DNA of 46,710 nt from Candidatus Obscuribacterales bacterium (lineage in GTDB: Bacteria; Cyanobacteriota; Vampirovibrionia; Obscuribacterales; Obscuribacteraceae), in NCBI GenBank assembly GCA_031292355.1, contig JARLHI010000065.1, forward strand, positions 1 to 46,710, read 5' to 3'. Below the pieces are notes generated by a model. The model made no database searches, was not told where the DNA came from, and worked only from the letters and a program-made list of their open reading frames with translations. This document shows, in pieces, positions 16,781 through 24,736 of the stretch. Both the position numbers and the translations under genes were made by a program. Within the stretch, counting starts at the first letter, position 1. Every line of letters begins with the position of its first letter.

Positions 16781-17580
16781 TTTCTTTCCTCGATAGTTTC
16801 GCTAACAGCAACAGCATCTCCATGACCATGACCGTGACCGAGCTCTTGTGGACCTGCTCTTGACGGCAGTTCAACTGTTTGAGCGGTCACCTTATTTAGT
16901 CGATAGCCAGATCGATGCACGGTCTCCAGTATCTGCGGATTTTTGGGATCAGCTTCCAACTTCTGTCTAAGCCAACGCATATGCACGGCAACCGTCTTTA
17001 CGTCACCAGAAAAATCTCGCCCCCAGACTTGATTAAGCAGTGCTTCGGTCGGCAAAGTTTTGCCGGCATTGTGCATCAATACTTTGAGCAAGGAAAATTC
17101 TTTCGGTGAAAGCTCGACGATCTTTCCTTCCTTTGTCAGAGTTTTAGCGTCGTCATCTAGCACTAAAACTCCGACTTCGAGTCTAGCACTAGTTTTTGGC
17201 TTGTCCTTCGAGGCCCGTCTCAAAAGTGCCTGCACACGAGCAACCAGTTCAATTGCACTGAACGGTTTCGATAAATAGTCGTCTGCACCACTGGCCAAAC
17301 CTGTTGCAATGTCAGTCGGGCTCGATCGTCCAGTCAGCATCAATATAGGCACATCAAGTGAGCGTTCCCGCATCAGCTTGCAAATCTCCGGACCAATTAA
17401 ATCCGGCAACATCCAATCCAGAATCACTAATGCCGGAACGACATCATCGAGTTTGGCAAGGGCTTTGTGCCCACTATTGAAAGCAACTACGTCGAAACCG
17501 TGCCGCTTGAGATTAAAAGTCAAAGTATCGATGATAGTTTCATCATCATCGACAAGCATTACTCTGGGCTGATTAACCAT
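16777..17580 (-). CDS. OmpR/PhoB-family response regulator
   Basis: About 267 residues. The receiver domain has the DDDE acidic pocket near residue 12, phosphorylatable Asp in VILDWMLP, Thr/Ser in MLTGRSSP and Lys in YLSKPF. A winged-helix DNA-binding domain follows (LSPKEFSLLKVLMHNAG, GRDFSGDVKTVAVHMRWLRQKLE, ETVHRSGYRL). A last tail of about 30 residues carries HGHGHG, a possible metal-binding run unusual for this family. ATG 17580 is preferred over 17589 because AAGGA lies nine bases before it. The gene overlaps the kinase upstream and phoU downstream, so it is most likely a PhoB-type regulator. Confidence 0.92.
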   Translation of the reverse strand: MVNQPRVMLVDDDETIIDTLTFNLKRHGFDVVAFNSGHKALAKLDDVVPALVILDWMLPDLIGPEICKLMRERSLDVPILMLTGRSSPTDIATGLASGADDYLSKPFSAIELVARVQALLRRASKDKPKTSARLEVGVLVLDDDAKTLTKEGKIVELSPKEFSLLKVLMHNAGKTLPTEALLNQVWGRDFSGDVKTVAVHMRWLRQKLEADPKNPQILETVHRSGYRLNKVTAQTVELPSRAGPQELGHGHGHGDAVAVSETIEERN

Positions 17581-18340
17581 TGGCTGCATTCCTTACTGTT
17601 TTGGGTCCTGGAAATTCCAGAGTAAATGTCGAACCAACCCCTTCTTGCGACGTAACATTGATCTTAGCACCGTGAAGATCGGCAATATGTTTGACGATTG
17701 AGAGCCCGAGCCCTGTGCTGCCACGTGACTGGGCCCGGTCGATACGATAAAAGCGTTCAAATATTTTGGGGATTTCAGCAGCTGGCATGCCGAGCCCCGT
17801 GTCCGCAATATGCAGTGAGCCTGCTCCGGGTCCAGAACCGACAGTGACTGAGCCGCCTGAAGAAGTAAATTTAATAGCGTTTTCAAGCAAATTCAAAAGG
17901 ACTTGATTGATCATTTCCGGATTGACGTAGATCTGATACCCACTGTCTATCTTTGTCACTATCTCGATTTTCTTTTCCGCAGCCATCTTGGCCGTCGTCT
18001 CAATGGCGTAAGCGCTACGCTCTTGCAACGAGACCCACTGACAATGTACTTCTTTGCGTGAGGCCGCGACCTGTTCCACCATGAGCAAATCGACAACCAG
18101 ACTCTGCAAACGATCGACCTCGCCTTTAGCTCTTTCAAGCATGCGTTTGGCCGTCTGCGGATCGTCCATCGCCCCGTCTAAGAGCGTTTCCACAAGCAAA
18201 CGCAAATTGGCGATAGGCAAGCGGAGTTCATGCGAGACTTCAGCTATCCAATCGGCGGAATCGCGACTGTTGCCTTCGTTGTTTTTCGTCATTGATAGAT
18301 CATCAATAGCTGGCAAACGACAAGACGTTTGTGAGGGCAC
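17573..18340 (-). CDS. Soluble PhoR-like sensor histidine kinase
   Basis: 255 residues. Only the transmitter is present: H-box EVSHELRLPIANLR (His37), N-box LNLLENAIKF, G1 DTGLGMP, F-box FERFYR and G2 GSTGLGLSIV. There is no membrane segment and no PAS domain in front of the H-box, only about 30 polar residues, so input must come from a partner. The GTG start at 18340 is supported by AAAGGA eight bases before it. It is the first gene of the operon kinase-regulator-phoU-holA, which implies phosphate signalling. Confidence 0.9.
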   Translation of the reverse strand: MPSQTSCRLPAIDDLSMTKNNEGNSRDSADWIAEVSHELRLPIANLRLLVETLLDGAMDDPQTAKRMLERAKGEVDRLQSLVVDLLMVEQVAASRKEVHCQWVSLQERSAYAIETTAKMAAEKKIEIVTKIDSGYQIYVNPEMINQVLLNLLENAIKFTSSGGSVTVGSGPGAGSLHIADTGLGMPAAEIPKIFERFYRIDRAQSRGSTGLGLSIVKHIADLHGAKINVTSQEGVGSTFTLEFPGPKTVRNAANG

Positions 18341-18522
18341 ATTGGAAGTCCTTTAAAACAAAGCCTGAGAGAATTCTACCGAGCATGAGATATCTTTGCA
18401 TGCACTGTCGATTCTTCTTATTTAACAGTCCGGCCACTTTTACCTTTTCCTAAACTCAGATCGAATATAGTCACGTGTTTGATCGAATAAAAGACCGCCT
18501 CTAGTTTGTGGGAGATGAGATT

Positions 18523-20067
18523 TTGGCACCAGTGACACTTTTGATTTTGGATGGGTGGGGAAGTTCGCCAGAAACCAAGGGCAATGCCATCCGATTGGCG
18601 AAAACACCCAATTATGATGCGCTTCTCAGCAAATTCCCAAACAGTTTGTTGCAAGCTTCAGGAGTGCATGTCGGCTTACCACCTGGTCTGATGGGCAATT
18701 CGGAAGTCGGTCACCTGACCATTGGCGCGGGTCGCGTCGTCATTCAAAAATTGACGTTGATCAGCAATACAATTCTTGATGGAACCTTTTTTAAAAATCC
18801 AGTACTGTCCACTGTCGCCGAAAAGGCTCAAAAGACTGGTTCAGCTATGCACATCCTTGGTCTGGTATCGGATGGTTGCGTGCATTCCAGCCCTGATCAT
18901 TTAGATGGATTAATAGAACTGGCCAAAAGAGCGAATGTAAGCGAACTCGTCGTACACCCGATCCTGGACGGACGCGACGTACCGCCGCGCTCGGCAATCC
19001 GTTTTATGAAAGAACTGGAAAAAAAGCTGGCTGGAATCGGCAAAATCGGCGTGGTCTGCGGTCGCTACTACGCAATGGACCGTGACAATCGTTGGGAGAG
19101 AATTGAAAAATACTGGCGGGCCATCGTCCTTGGTGAAGGGCGAGAAGCCGAGTCAGCCGTTCAGGCTGTCGAATTGTCATACGCCGATGGCGTCAATGAT
19201 GAATTTGTTCTACCGACAATTGTCAATCATCGACCGATTAAGGACGGCGATAGTGTCATTTGTTTTAACTTCCGTCCGGACAGAGTGCGCCAGATCAGTC
19301 GAGTGCTCACACAAAGTCAATTTGAATTTTTTGAACGTCCAATCTTTCCACAAATTTATTATGGTTGCATGACCGAATACGAGAAGGGTCTGCATCTTCC
19401 AGTAGCTTTCGATCCGTCTGCGATTCCCTCACAAGATATCGATATGACACTGCCTGAACTGATCTCGTGCCACCACATGCCACAAATGCATGTTGCCGAA
19501 ACAGAAAAATACGCACATGTCACTTATTTCCTCAATGGCGGACGTGAGCAAAGTCTCGAAGGCGAAGAACGTGTTTTGATTCAATCTCCGAAAGTGGCAA
19601 CTTACGATCTCGCTCCTTCTATGGAGACAGCTAAAGTTTGCGCGCTAGCCTGTCAGGCCATGAAATCGGACAAATACCCCTTCGTCGTCTTGAACTTTGC
19701 CAACCCCGACATGGTTGGACATACCGGCATCATTGAAGCCGCTGTAGAAGCAGTCGAGAGCGTCGATGCGGCTTTTGGTGAGATGCTACAAGCAACCAGC
19801 GAATGTCATGGTTCCTTATTTATCACTGCCGATCATGGCAATTGCGAACAAATGATTGACCTCATCACTGGTGAGCCTCACACCGCCCACACAACCAACC
19901 CGGTACCGGCTATAGTGGCAGACTTTCAACGTGAAGACAGGCTTGGTCTAAGACAGGGTGCCAGACTCGCTGATGGATCATTAGCAGATGTGGCACCATC
20001 GGTGCTGGCCTTGATGGGACTTGACAAGCCCTCGCAGATGACAGGCAATAGCCTCGTCCGACGTTGA
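18523..20067 (+). CDS. gpmI: 2,3-bisphosphoglycerate-independent phosphoglycerate mutase
   Basis: Interconverts 3- and 2-phosphoglycerate in glycolysis with two Mn ions. About 514 residues of the alkaline-phosphatase superfamily: LILDGWG (metal Asp), MGNSEVGHLTIGAG (nucleophilic Ser), HILGLVSDGCVHS, DGRDVPPRSA, GRYYAMDRDNRWER, FNFRPDRVRQ, NFANPDMVGHTG and ITADHGNCEQM (metal ligands). TTG 18523 (MAPVTLLILDGWG) is chosen because GGAG lies eight bases before it; the frame extends to a GTG at 18508 with no ribosome site. Confidence 0.95.
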   Translation: MAPVTLLILDGWGSSPETKGNAIRLAKTPNYDALLSKFPNSLLQASGVHVGLPPGLMGNSEVGHLTIGAGRVVIQKLTLISNTILDGTFFKNPVLSTVAEKAQKTGSAMHILGLVSDGCVHSSPDHLDGLIELAKRANVSELVVHPILDGRDVPPRSAIRFMKELEKKLAGIGKIGVVCGRYYAMDRDNRWERIEKYWRAIVLGEGREAESAVQAVELSYADGVNDEFVLPTIVNHRPIKDGDSVICFNFRPDRVRQISRVLTQSQFEFFERPIFPQIYYGCMTEYEKGLHLPVAFDPSAIPSQDIDMTLPELISCHHMPQMHVAETEKYAHVTYFLNGGREQSLEGEERVLIQSPKVATYDLAPSMETAKVCALACQAMKSDKYPFVVLNFANPDMVGHTGIIEAAVEAVESVDAAFGEMLQATSECHGSLFITADHGNCEQMIDLITGEPHTAHTTNPVPAIVADFQREDRLGLRQGARLADGSLADVAPSVLALMGLDKPSQMTGNSLVRR

Positions 20068-20401
20068 AGCTGGCATCATTGGTAACACTACTTATTACTG
20101 TCATGTCAGAAATGGTTTGTTAGACGATGTTAAGAGCACCGCTTGAAGCAATGGATAGCGGCAATAAGCTAGCTGTTAGAGAACATCTGCATATACACCG
20201 CGTAAAGCCAGCGTTAAGGAGCTTCAGAGAGGCATTCCAAGTGGTTTGACTACGATTCGAATAAATGTATAATTGCGCCGTTCCACATAGGCAAAAGTTA
20301 CTAGTTTGCGGCTTCGTTAACCAAGTAAATCACCAAAGTGAATTTCTCAGGGACGACGTCGAAGACAAACACTCATTACGGCAAGGAGACGATTTAGCTT
20401 T
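20068..20401 (+). other. Gap between gpmI and the lipoprotein, holding a promoter and long leader
   Basis: 334 bases with no convincing coding frame. It contains a good promoter (listed separately) followed by about 120 bases of leader before the lipoprotein ATG. No clear hairpin terminator for gpmI is visible. Confidence 0.5.
20246..20273 (+). promoter_or_regulatory. Strong sigma-70-type promoter for the Thr-rich lipoprotein
   Basis: TTGACT (20246-20251) and a perfect TATAAT (20268-20273) with a 16-base spacer. Transcription would start near 20280, leaving an untranslated leader of about 120 bases. Confidence 0.65.
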
Positions 20402-20650
20402 ATGACTTTTAATTTGAAAACCCTCGCTTTGGCAACAGGAAGCATCGCATTGGTAGCTTCTTTGGCAGCTTGCAGCGGCGGAAGCGAAACTTCCACTACC
20501 ACTACAACGTCAACCGCTCCAGCAACGGGCACAACTGAAACCACAACATCAACTGCAACTGCTCCTGCTACAACAACGAGCACAACAACTGCAGCTCCTG
20601 ATGCAGCAACTTCAACAGCAACAACAACCACAACAACAACTGCTCCATAG
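20402..20650 (+). CDS. Thr-rich small lipoprotein
   Basis: 82 residues. A classic lipoprotein signal peptide ends in SLAAC (lipobox, Cys at about residue 24): basic N-terminus, hydrophobic core ATGSIALVASLAA, then CSGG. Nearly all the remaining 58 residues are Thr, Ala, Ser and Pro in repeats such as TTTTTTAP and TSTTT, with no folded domain. It is probably a lipid-anchored, possibly glycosylated, surface protein; that function is an inference. A strong promoter lies upstream and a strong terminator downstream, so it is a single-gene unit that may be highly expressed. The Val-rich frame on the other strand is a shadow. Confidence 0.8.
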   Translation: MTFNLKTLALATGSIALVASLAACSGGSETSTTTTTSTAPATGTTETTTSTATAPATTTSTTTAAPDAATSTATTTTTTTAP

Positions 20651-20688
20651 TCAGTTGTTTTTTTGTTCTTGCTGAAATAGTCGAAATT

Positions 20689-20727
20689 AAAAAACCACTC
20701 TCCGGTCAAACCAGAGAGTGGTTTTTT
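20689..20727 (+). terminator. Rho-independent terminator after the lipoprotein
   Basis: A 14-bp stem (AAAAAACCACTCTC / GAGAGTGGTTTTTT) with an 11-base loop; six T residues end the stem. It lies 38 bases after the lipoprotein stop. Confidence 0.9.
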
Positions 20728-20789
20728 ATCGGGCTGATATCTACAATAGGCAAACTATTTTATTGATTCCAAAAGACAACGGCGCGACG

Positions 20790-22010
20790 ATGCATTCATA
20801 TACCTGGTCTTACAAAAAAACCTATAAAACATCTTCCAGAAACTTTTCGGCCACCTGTTGCAACGTGAGTGCCATGCTCTTGCTTGCGAGTGTGCCACTA
20901 GCTGCTCAAGCACAAAGTCCTGATGCATCCAAGCCGATGACTCTGGAGCAGTCCATGCAGGCAGACAGCGCAAAGTTTGGTCAACCATTCGAACAAAGCC
21001 TTAATCAACCTGCTGCTGCCATACCTTCAATACCAAATCCAGCCGTAACCGGTGGTATCACTACCAGTGTCATACAACAAGCGCCACCAGTGCAAGCGGC
21101 ACCCGTCAATCCTCAAAACCAAGTTCTCGTTACACCATCTTCTCTTATTGATTTAACATCAGCCAGCTTCGATCACTTCGAAGTCAATTTAGACAAAGCT
21201 CAGTTCAAAGAAACCAGTTTAGACCACGCCCACATCGGCGTGCAGGGCATGGACTTTCGCCAGGGTACTCTTCAAGGTCTCAGTGTCAGCGTGAGTGGCG
21301 GTCGTTTTGAACAATTCATTTTTGATCAGATGAACATCGACACCGATGGTCAGATGCATTTTGATCCTGCACTTCTGTTGACAGAAAAAGTTCTGCAATT
21401 TGACGCTCCGCAACGAGCCAATATCTCTGTGATAGTCAGTCAGACTAGTCTTAATCAATTTTTGAGTTCGCCCAAGACTCTCGACAAGATTTCAGTGACG
21501 GCAAGCAAACGAATCAGCACCATAGCCAGTTTCTTTGGTGCCAATGCCGCCAACATTGGCTTACATCTCACAGATGTCAAAGTCTTTTTACAAAAAGCCA
21601 ACAAAGTTAGCCTGCAAGTGACTGCCAATGTGGGAATGGGCGGAGTGGGTGTGCCGCTATCCTTTCAAATCGACGCAAAACTAGGAATTAAAAATGGCTG
21701 GGTTGAAATCACCGACGCGCATTTGATTACCAATGGTCAGGAAATTTCGCCACAACTGTCGGAAGCATTGCTAAAGAAAGTGAATAGCCTGGCTTCCTGG
21801 GGACATCGGTCGGACGATATTCAGTTTCAATTTAATGAGATTAAGGTCGTACCAGGCAAGCAATTTGCCGTCAAAGGCACCGTCATCATCAAACGTCTGA
21901 GACTGACAAGAACAAGAGAAGAGTTGGCTCAAGATGCCATTCAAAACGCGCAGCAGGGCGCCGTTCCTCCCGCCAATCCAGGCTCTCTACAAAACCCTCC
22001 AGGCAATTAG
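20790..22010 (+). CDS. Exported DUF2993 (LmeA-like) protein
   Basis: About 406 residues from ATG 20790. The frame opens further upstream (20718), but that is within the terminator, so the later start is chosen. A signal peptide (SAMLLLASVPLAAQA) is followed by a Pro/Ala/Gln linker of about 90 residues and then a DUF2993-type domain (about 115-375) rich in beta strands, e.g. SASFDHFEVNLDKAQF, IGVQGMDFRQGTLQG, LTDVKVFLQKANKVSLQV and VEITDAHLITNGQ. LmeA-like proteins bind phospholipid and act in envelope assembly; Cyanobacteria carry many. The C-terminus is a Pro/Gln/Asn-rich tail. It is followed by rph. Confidence 0.82.
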   Translation: MHSYTWSYKKTYKTSSRNFSATCCNVSAMLLLASVPLAAQAQSPDASKPMTLEQSMQADSAKFGQPFEQSLNQPAAAIPSIPNPAVTGGITTSVIQQAPPVQAAPVNPQNQVLVTPSSLIDLTSASFDHFEVNLDKAQFKETSLDHAHIGVQGMDFRQGTLQGLSVSVSGGRFEQFIFDQMNIDTDGQMHFDPALLLTEKVLQFDAPQRANISVIVSQTSLNQFLSSPKTLDKISVTASKRISTIASFFGANAANIGLHLTDVKVFLQKANKVSLQVTANVGMGGVGVPLSFQIDAKLGIKNGWVEITDAHLITNGQEISPQLSEALLKKVNSLASWGHRSDDIQFQFNEIKVVPGKQFAVKGTVIIKRLRLTRTREELAQDAIQNAQQGAVPPANPGSLQNPPGN

Positions 22011-22095
22011 TTGAAGCAGCTCACACGTAGAGCTGCCCTATTACGTATATACTATTGACTGGTTTTTGGAAGTTCAGTCAAGAAAGCGAGAACGA

Positions 22096-22821
22096 ATGCT
22101 CCGGCGGCGCGACAATCGGCAATGGGATCAGCTAAGACCGGTCAAATTCACCCGGCATTACACAAAGAATGCAGACGGCTCTGTTCTTGTGGAATTTGGC
22201 GATACCAAAATATTCACCACCGCCAAGATAGAAGAGCGCGTTCCTGCGTTTTTGCTGGGCAAGGGTGAAGGTTGGATTACGGCTGAATATTCCTTATTGC
22301 CAGGATCGACTTTGACACGCTCGCAGCGTGAAGTAACGCGCGGTCAGGCATCTGGTCGAACCAACGAAATTCAACGTCTAATTGGTCGCTGCTTAAGAGC
22401 GGTTGTTGACCGTCGAGCTCTTGGAGAGCGCACTATCACTATCGACTGCGATGTCTTACAGGCAGACGGTGGCACCAGATGTGCCTCCATTAGTGGTGGT
22501 TTCTTGGCTCTTTATGACGCCCTTTTGAAATTGCAAAAATCAGGACTATGGGACGAACTGCCACTGACTGAGCATATGGCCGCAGTCAGCATTTGCCAGA
22601 TCAATAATCAATTGCTGTTGGACCCCAATTATCACGAGGATTCGCAGGCTCAAATGGACAGCAATATTGTGCTGACCGAATCCGGCAAAGTCCTCGAACT
22701 GCAAATTACGTCCGAATCAAAACCGTTTGAGGCGACAAAAGTAGCCGAACTTATGGAGCTTGCTCAAAAAGGAATTGCGGACATCGTCGCAGCCCAGCAT
22801 GCAGCCTTAAAGCAGCGCTAA
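22096..22821 (+). CDS. rph: Ribonuclease PH
   Basis: Phosphorolytic 3'-5' exonuclease that trims tRNA 3' ends. About 241 residues, the usual length, with RRDNRQWDQLRPVKF at the N-terminus, VEFGDTKIFTTAK, ITAEYSLLPGST, RGQASGRTNEIQRLIGR (phosphate-binding Arg), TIDCDVLQADGGTR and ILDPNYHEDSQA-like acidic segment. ATG 22096 matches the family; the frame extends to a TTG at 22066 without a ribosome site. Confidence 0.95.
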   Translation: MLRRRDNRQWDQLRPVKFTRHYTKNADGSVLVEFGDTKIFTTAKIEERVPAFLLGKGEGWITAEYSLLPGSTLTRSQREVTRGQASGRTNEIQRLIGRCLRAVVDRRALGERTITIDCDVLQADGGTRCASISGGFLALYDALLKLQKSGLWDELPLTEHMAAVSICQINNQLLLDPNYHEDSQAQMDSNIVLTESGKVLELQITSESKPFEATKVAELMELAQKGIADIVAAQHAALKQR

Positions 22822-22865
22822 AACCCATCGACGAACCAGAATATAAACTACCTAAACCCTTTTAG

Positions 22866-22932
22866 CTCAGGGGCAGCAAAGTCGTGCGCCTGGATAGGAG
22901 CACTGCTGAGGTTACGATTTGCAATGCCTGAG
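22866..22932 (+). ncRNA. Candidate structured RNA element (leader of the UbiB gene)
   Basis: Nested complementary segments can be read by eye: CTCAGG (22866-22871) with CCTGAG (22927-22932); CAGCA (22874-22878) with TGCTG (22904-22908); and GTGCgCCT (22884-22891) with AGGaGCAC (22896-22903) around a GGAT tetraloop. The element lies in a 274-base gap before the UbiB gene. It is not a standard tRNA and matches no riboswitch I know. It could be a chance fold. Confidence 0.25.
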
Positions 22933-23095
22933 TCAAAATTTACCCCATGGCATCCCGAATTAGCTGACAATTACATATATAGATAAGCAATTAACCTAAC
23001 CGCCTCCCATCAGCTCTCAGCGACCTTAATTTTCGCTCCAAAAATCCGATAACGCCGCCCAGCTATTGTAAAGACTTCACTTGAAACGAAATTTT

Positions 23096-24730
23096 ATGTA
23101 TTCAGCTGCTGACAACATCCAGCAAACGCTTAAACTAGAAGCCAAGCGTCGCTTATTGGAAAAATCAGGAATTTTGAAAGACCAGACACAAGGGCTCTTC
23201 GCCGATCCAATTAAACTGCTGTTTAAGGACCTGTCGACAGTGCAGCTCCTTGGTTCCTGGTGGCGAATTCTTGTTCGTATCTACAAATTGCAGGGATTCA
23301 AGGCAGCGCTTAGAGTTTTTCCCATCGTCTGGATGATTGTCAAAACAGTCGGCTGTTTCTCACGCTATCACGCTGACGAATACGCCAAAATGAAAACTGC
23401 TTCTAACAGCAATCAAGATCTCGAAGAAACCGTTTTAACAGAGCCTCAGTACGAAAAATATCGAAGCATGGGCAAATGGTTGTGTCAGCAATTGCACGAT
23501 CTAGGGCCAACCTTTATCAAGATCGGTCAGACGCTTTCAACGCGGGCAGATCTCTTGCCACTACCAGCGATGCTGGAGCTTGCAGTACTGCAAGAACAGG
23601 TCACTCAATTTCCAACTGAAATCGCTCTTGCCACCATCGAACGAGAGCTTGGAGGCACACCTGAAACACTTTATGCCTCCTTTGACAAAGAACCAATTGC
23701 TGCCGCGAGCTTATCTCAGGCATATAGAGCGACTTTGCATGATGGACGCGAAGTAGTAGTTAAAGTGCAGCGTCCCAATTTGCCTCAATTAATTGCGCGC
23801 GATGTGCAAGTACTTGCTGCTGTGGCCGACGAGGTCATGAGATATCCCAGCCTGTGCAGACACACCGATTGGCCGGGCGTTGTCGAAGAATTTGCGCGGA
23901 CCATCTTTGAGGAAATCGATTACATCAAGGAAGGTCGCAATGCCGATACCTTCAGACATAACTTTCGCAATTTCGACAGAATCTGCATACCAAGAATTGT
24001 CTGGCGCCTAACTGGGCGTCGGGTGCTCACGATTGAATACGTCGAAGGCAGTCGCATCAATGACCTAGACGCAATGGAAGAGCAAAATTTGGACCGTGAC
24101 GAAATTACTCGCACTGGCGTCAATTTCTATTTGCGACAGCTTCTGGAAGACGGCTTCTTTCACGCTGATCCTCATCCAGGGAATATGCGCATTATGGCCG
24201 GCGGACGTTTTGGTATCTTCGACTTCGGCATGGTTGGCCGCATTTCGGAACAACTAAAGCAACATATGATTAATGCCTTTTTGCATGTGGTGCAAGGCGA
24301 TTATCGAGCATTAATTGACGACTTCGTGGGCATGAACATTCTTGATGCCTCTGTCGATCGTGAGGCACTCTTTGAAGACTTATCTCCCATTATTGATGCT
24401 CGTTTTGCCGAAGGCATGAACAATGTGCGTTTCCGCAAAATGCTTTTTGATTTCTCCGATGTTTGCTATCGCTACCCATTTCGACTGCCATCTGAATTCA
24501 CTTACATCATGAGAGCACTGCTTACTCTTGAAGGCGTCGCGCTAACAATCAATCCCGATTTCAACTTTATCGAAGCGGCAATGCCATTTGCTCATCGCAT
24601 CGTTTTGAAAAACAATGGCGTGCTTGGTCAGGCTCTGCTGAAAGAAGTGTTTACAGACGGTCGTTTCAATCCTGGTGCTGCGATCAATTTGTTTAAAGCG
24701 GCAGCCAAGCTGACGGCCCACTTAAACTAA
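23096..24730 (+). CDS. UbiB/ABC1/AarF-family atypical kinase
   Basis: About 544 residues. UbiB-family members (ABC1K/ADCK) are ATPases that support quinone or prenyl-lipid synthesis. Visible motifs: KIGQTLSTRADLLP (the KxGQ motif), LQEQV, AAASLSQAYRATL (Ala-rich nucleotide loop), VVVKVQRP (Lys), EEIDYIKEGRNA, FHADPHPGN (catalytic HxDxHxGN) and FDFGMVGRI (DFG). The N-terminus is a long helical extension containing a hydrophobic region near residues 65-90. The ATG at 23096 is used; a TTG lies five codons upstream. No quinone-pathway gene is adjacent. Confidence 0.92.
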   Translation: MYSAADNIQQTLKLEAKRRLLEKSGILKDQTQGLFADPIKLLFKDLSTVQLLGSWWRILVRIYKLQGFKAALRVFPIVWMIVKTVGCFSRYHADEYAKMKTASNSNQDLEETVLTEPQYEKYRSMGKWLCQQLHDLGPTFIKIGQTLSTRADLLPLPAMLELAVLQEQVTQFPTEIALATIERELGGTPETLYASFDKEPIAAASLSQAYRATLHDGREVVVKVQRPNLPQLIARDVQVLAAVADEVMRYPSLCRHTDWPGVVEEFARTIFEEIDYIKEGRNADTFRHNFRNFDRICIPRIVWRLTGRRVLTIEYVEGSRINDLDAMEEQNLDRDEITRTGVNFYLRQLLEDGFFHADPHPGNMRIMAGGRFGIFDFGMVGRISEQLKQHMINAFLHVVQGDYRALIDDFVGMNILDASVDREALFEDLSPIIDARFAEGMNNVRFRKMLFDFSDVCYRYPFRLPSEFTYIMRALLTLEGVALTINPDFNFIEAAMPFAHRIVLKNNGVLGQALLKEVFTDGRFNPGAAINLFKAAAKLTAHLN

Positions 24731-24736
24731 ATCGAA

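Noticed and set aside
20347..20709. Val-rich 120-codon minus-strand frame
   Set aside because: It is the antisense of the Thr-repeat lipoprotein (ACA/ACC repeats read as Val) and covers the terminator; the plus strand has a signal peptide, lipobox and promoter.
22862..22937. tRNA-like stretch (TAGCTCAGGGGCAG)
   Set aside because: It resembles a D-arm, but there is no matching acceptor stem, no anticodon arm and no TTCGA T-loop at the right distance.
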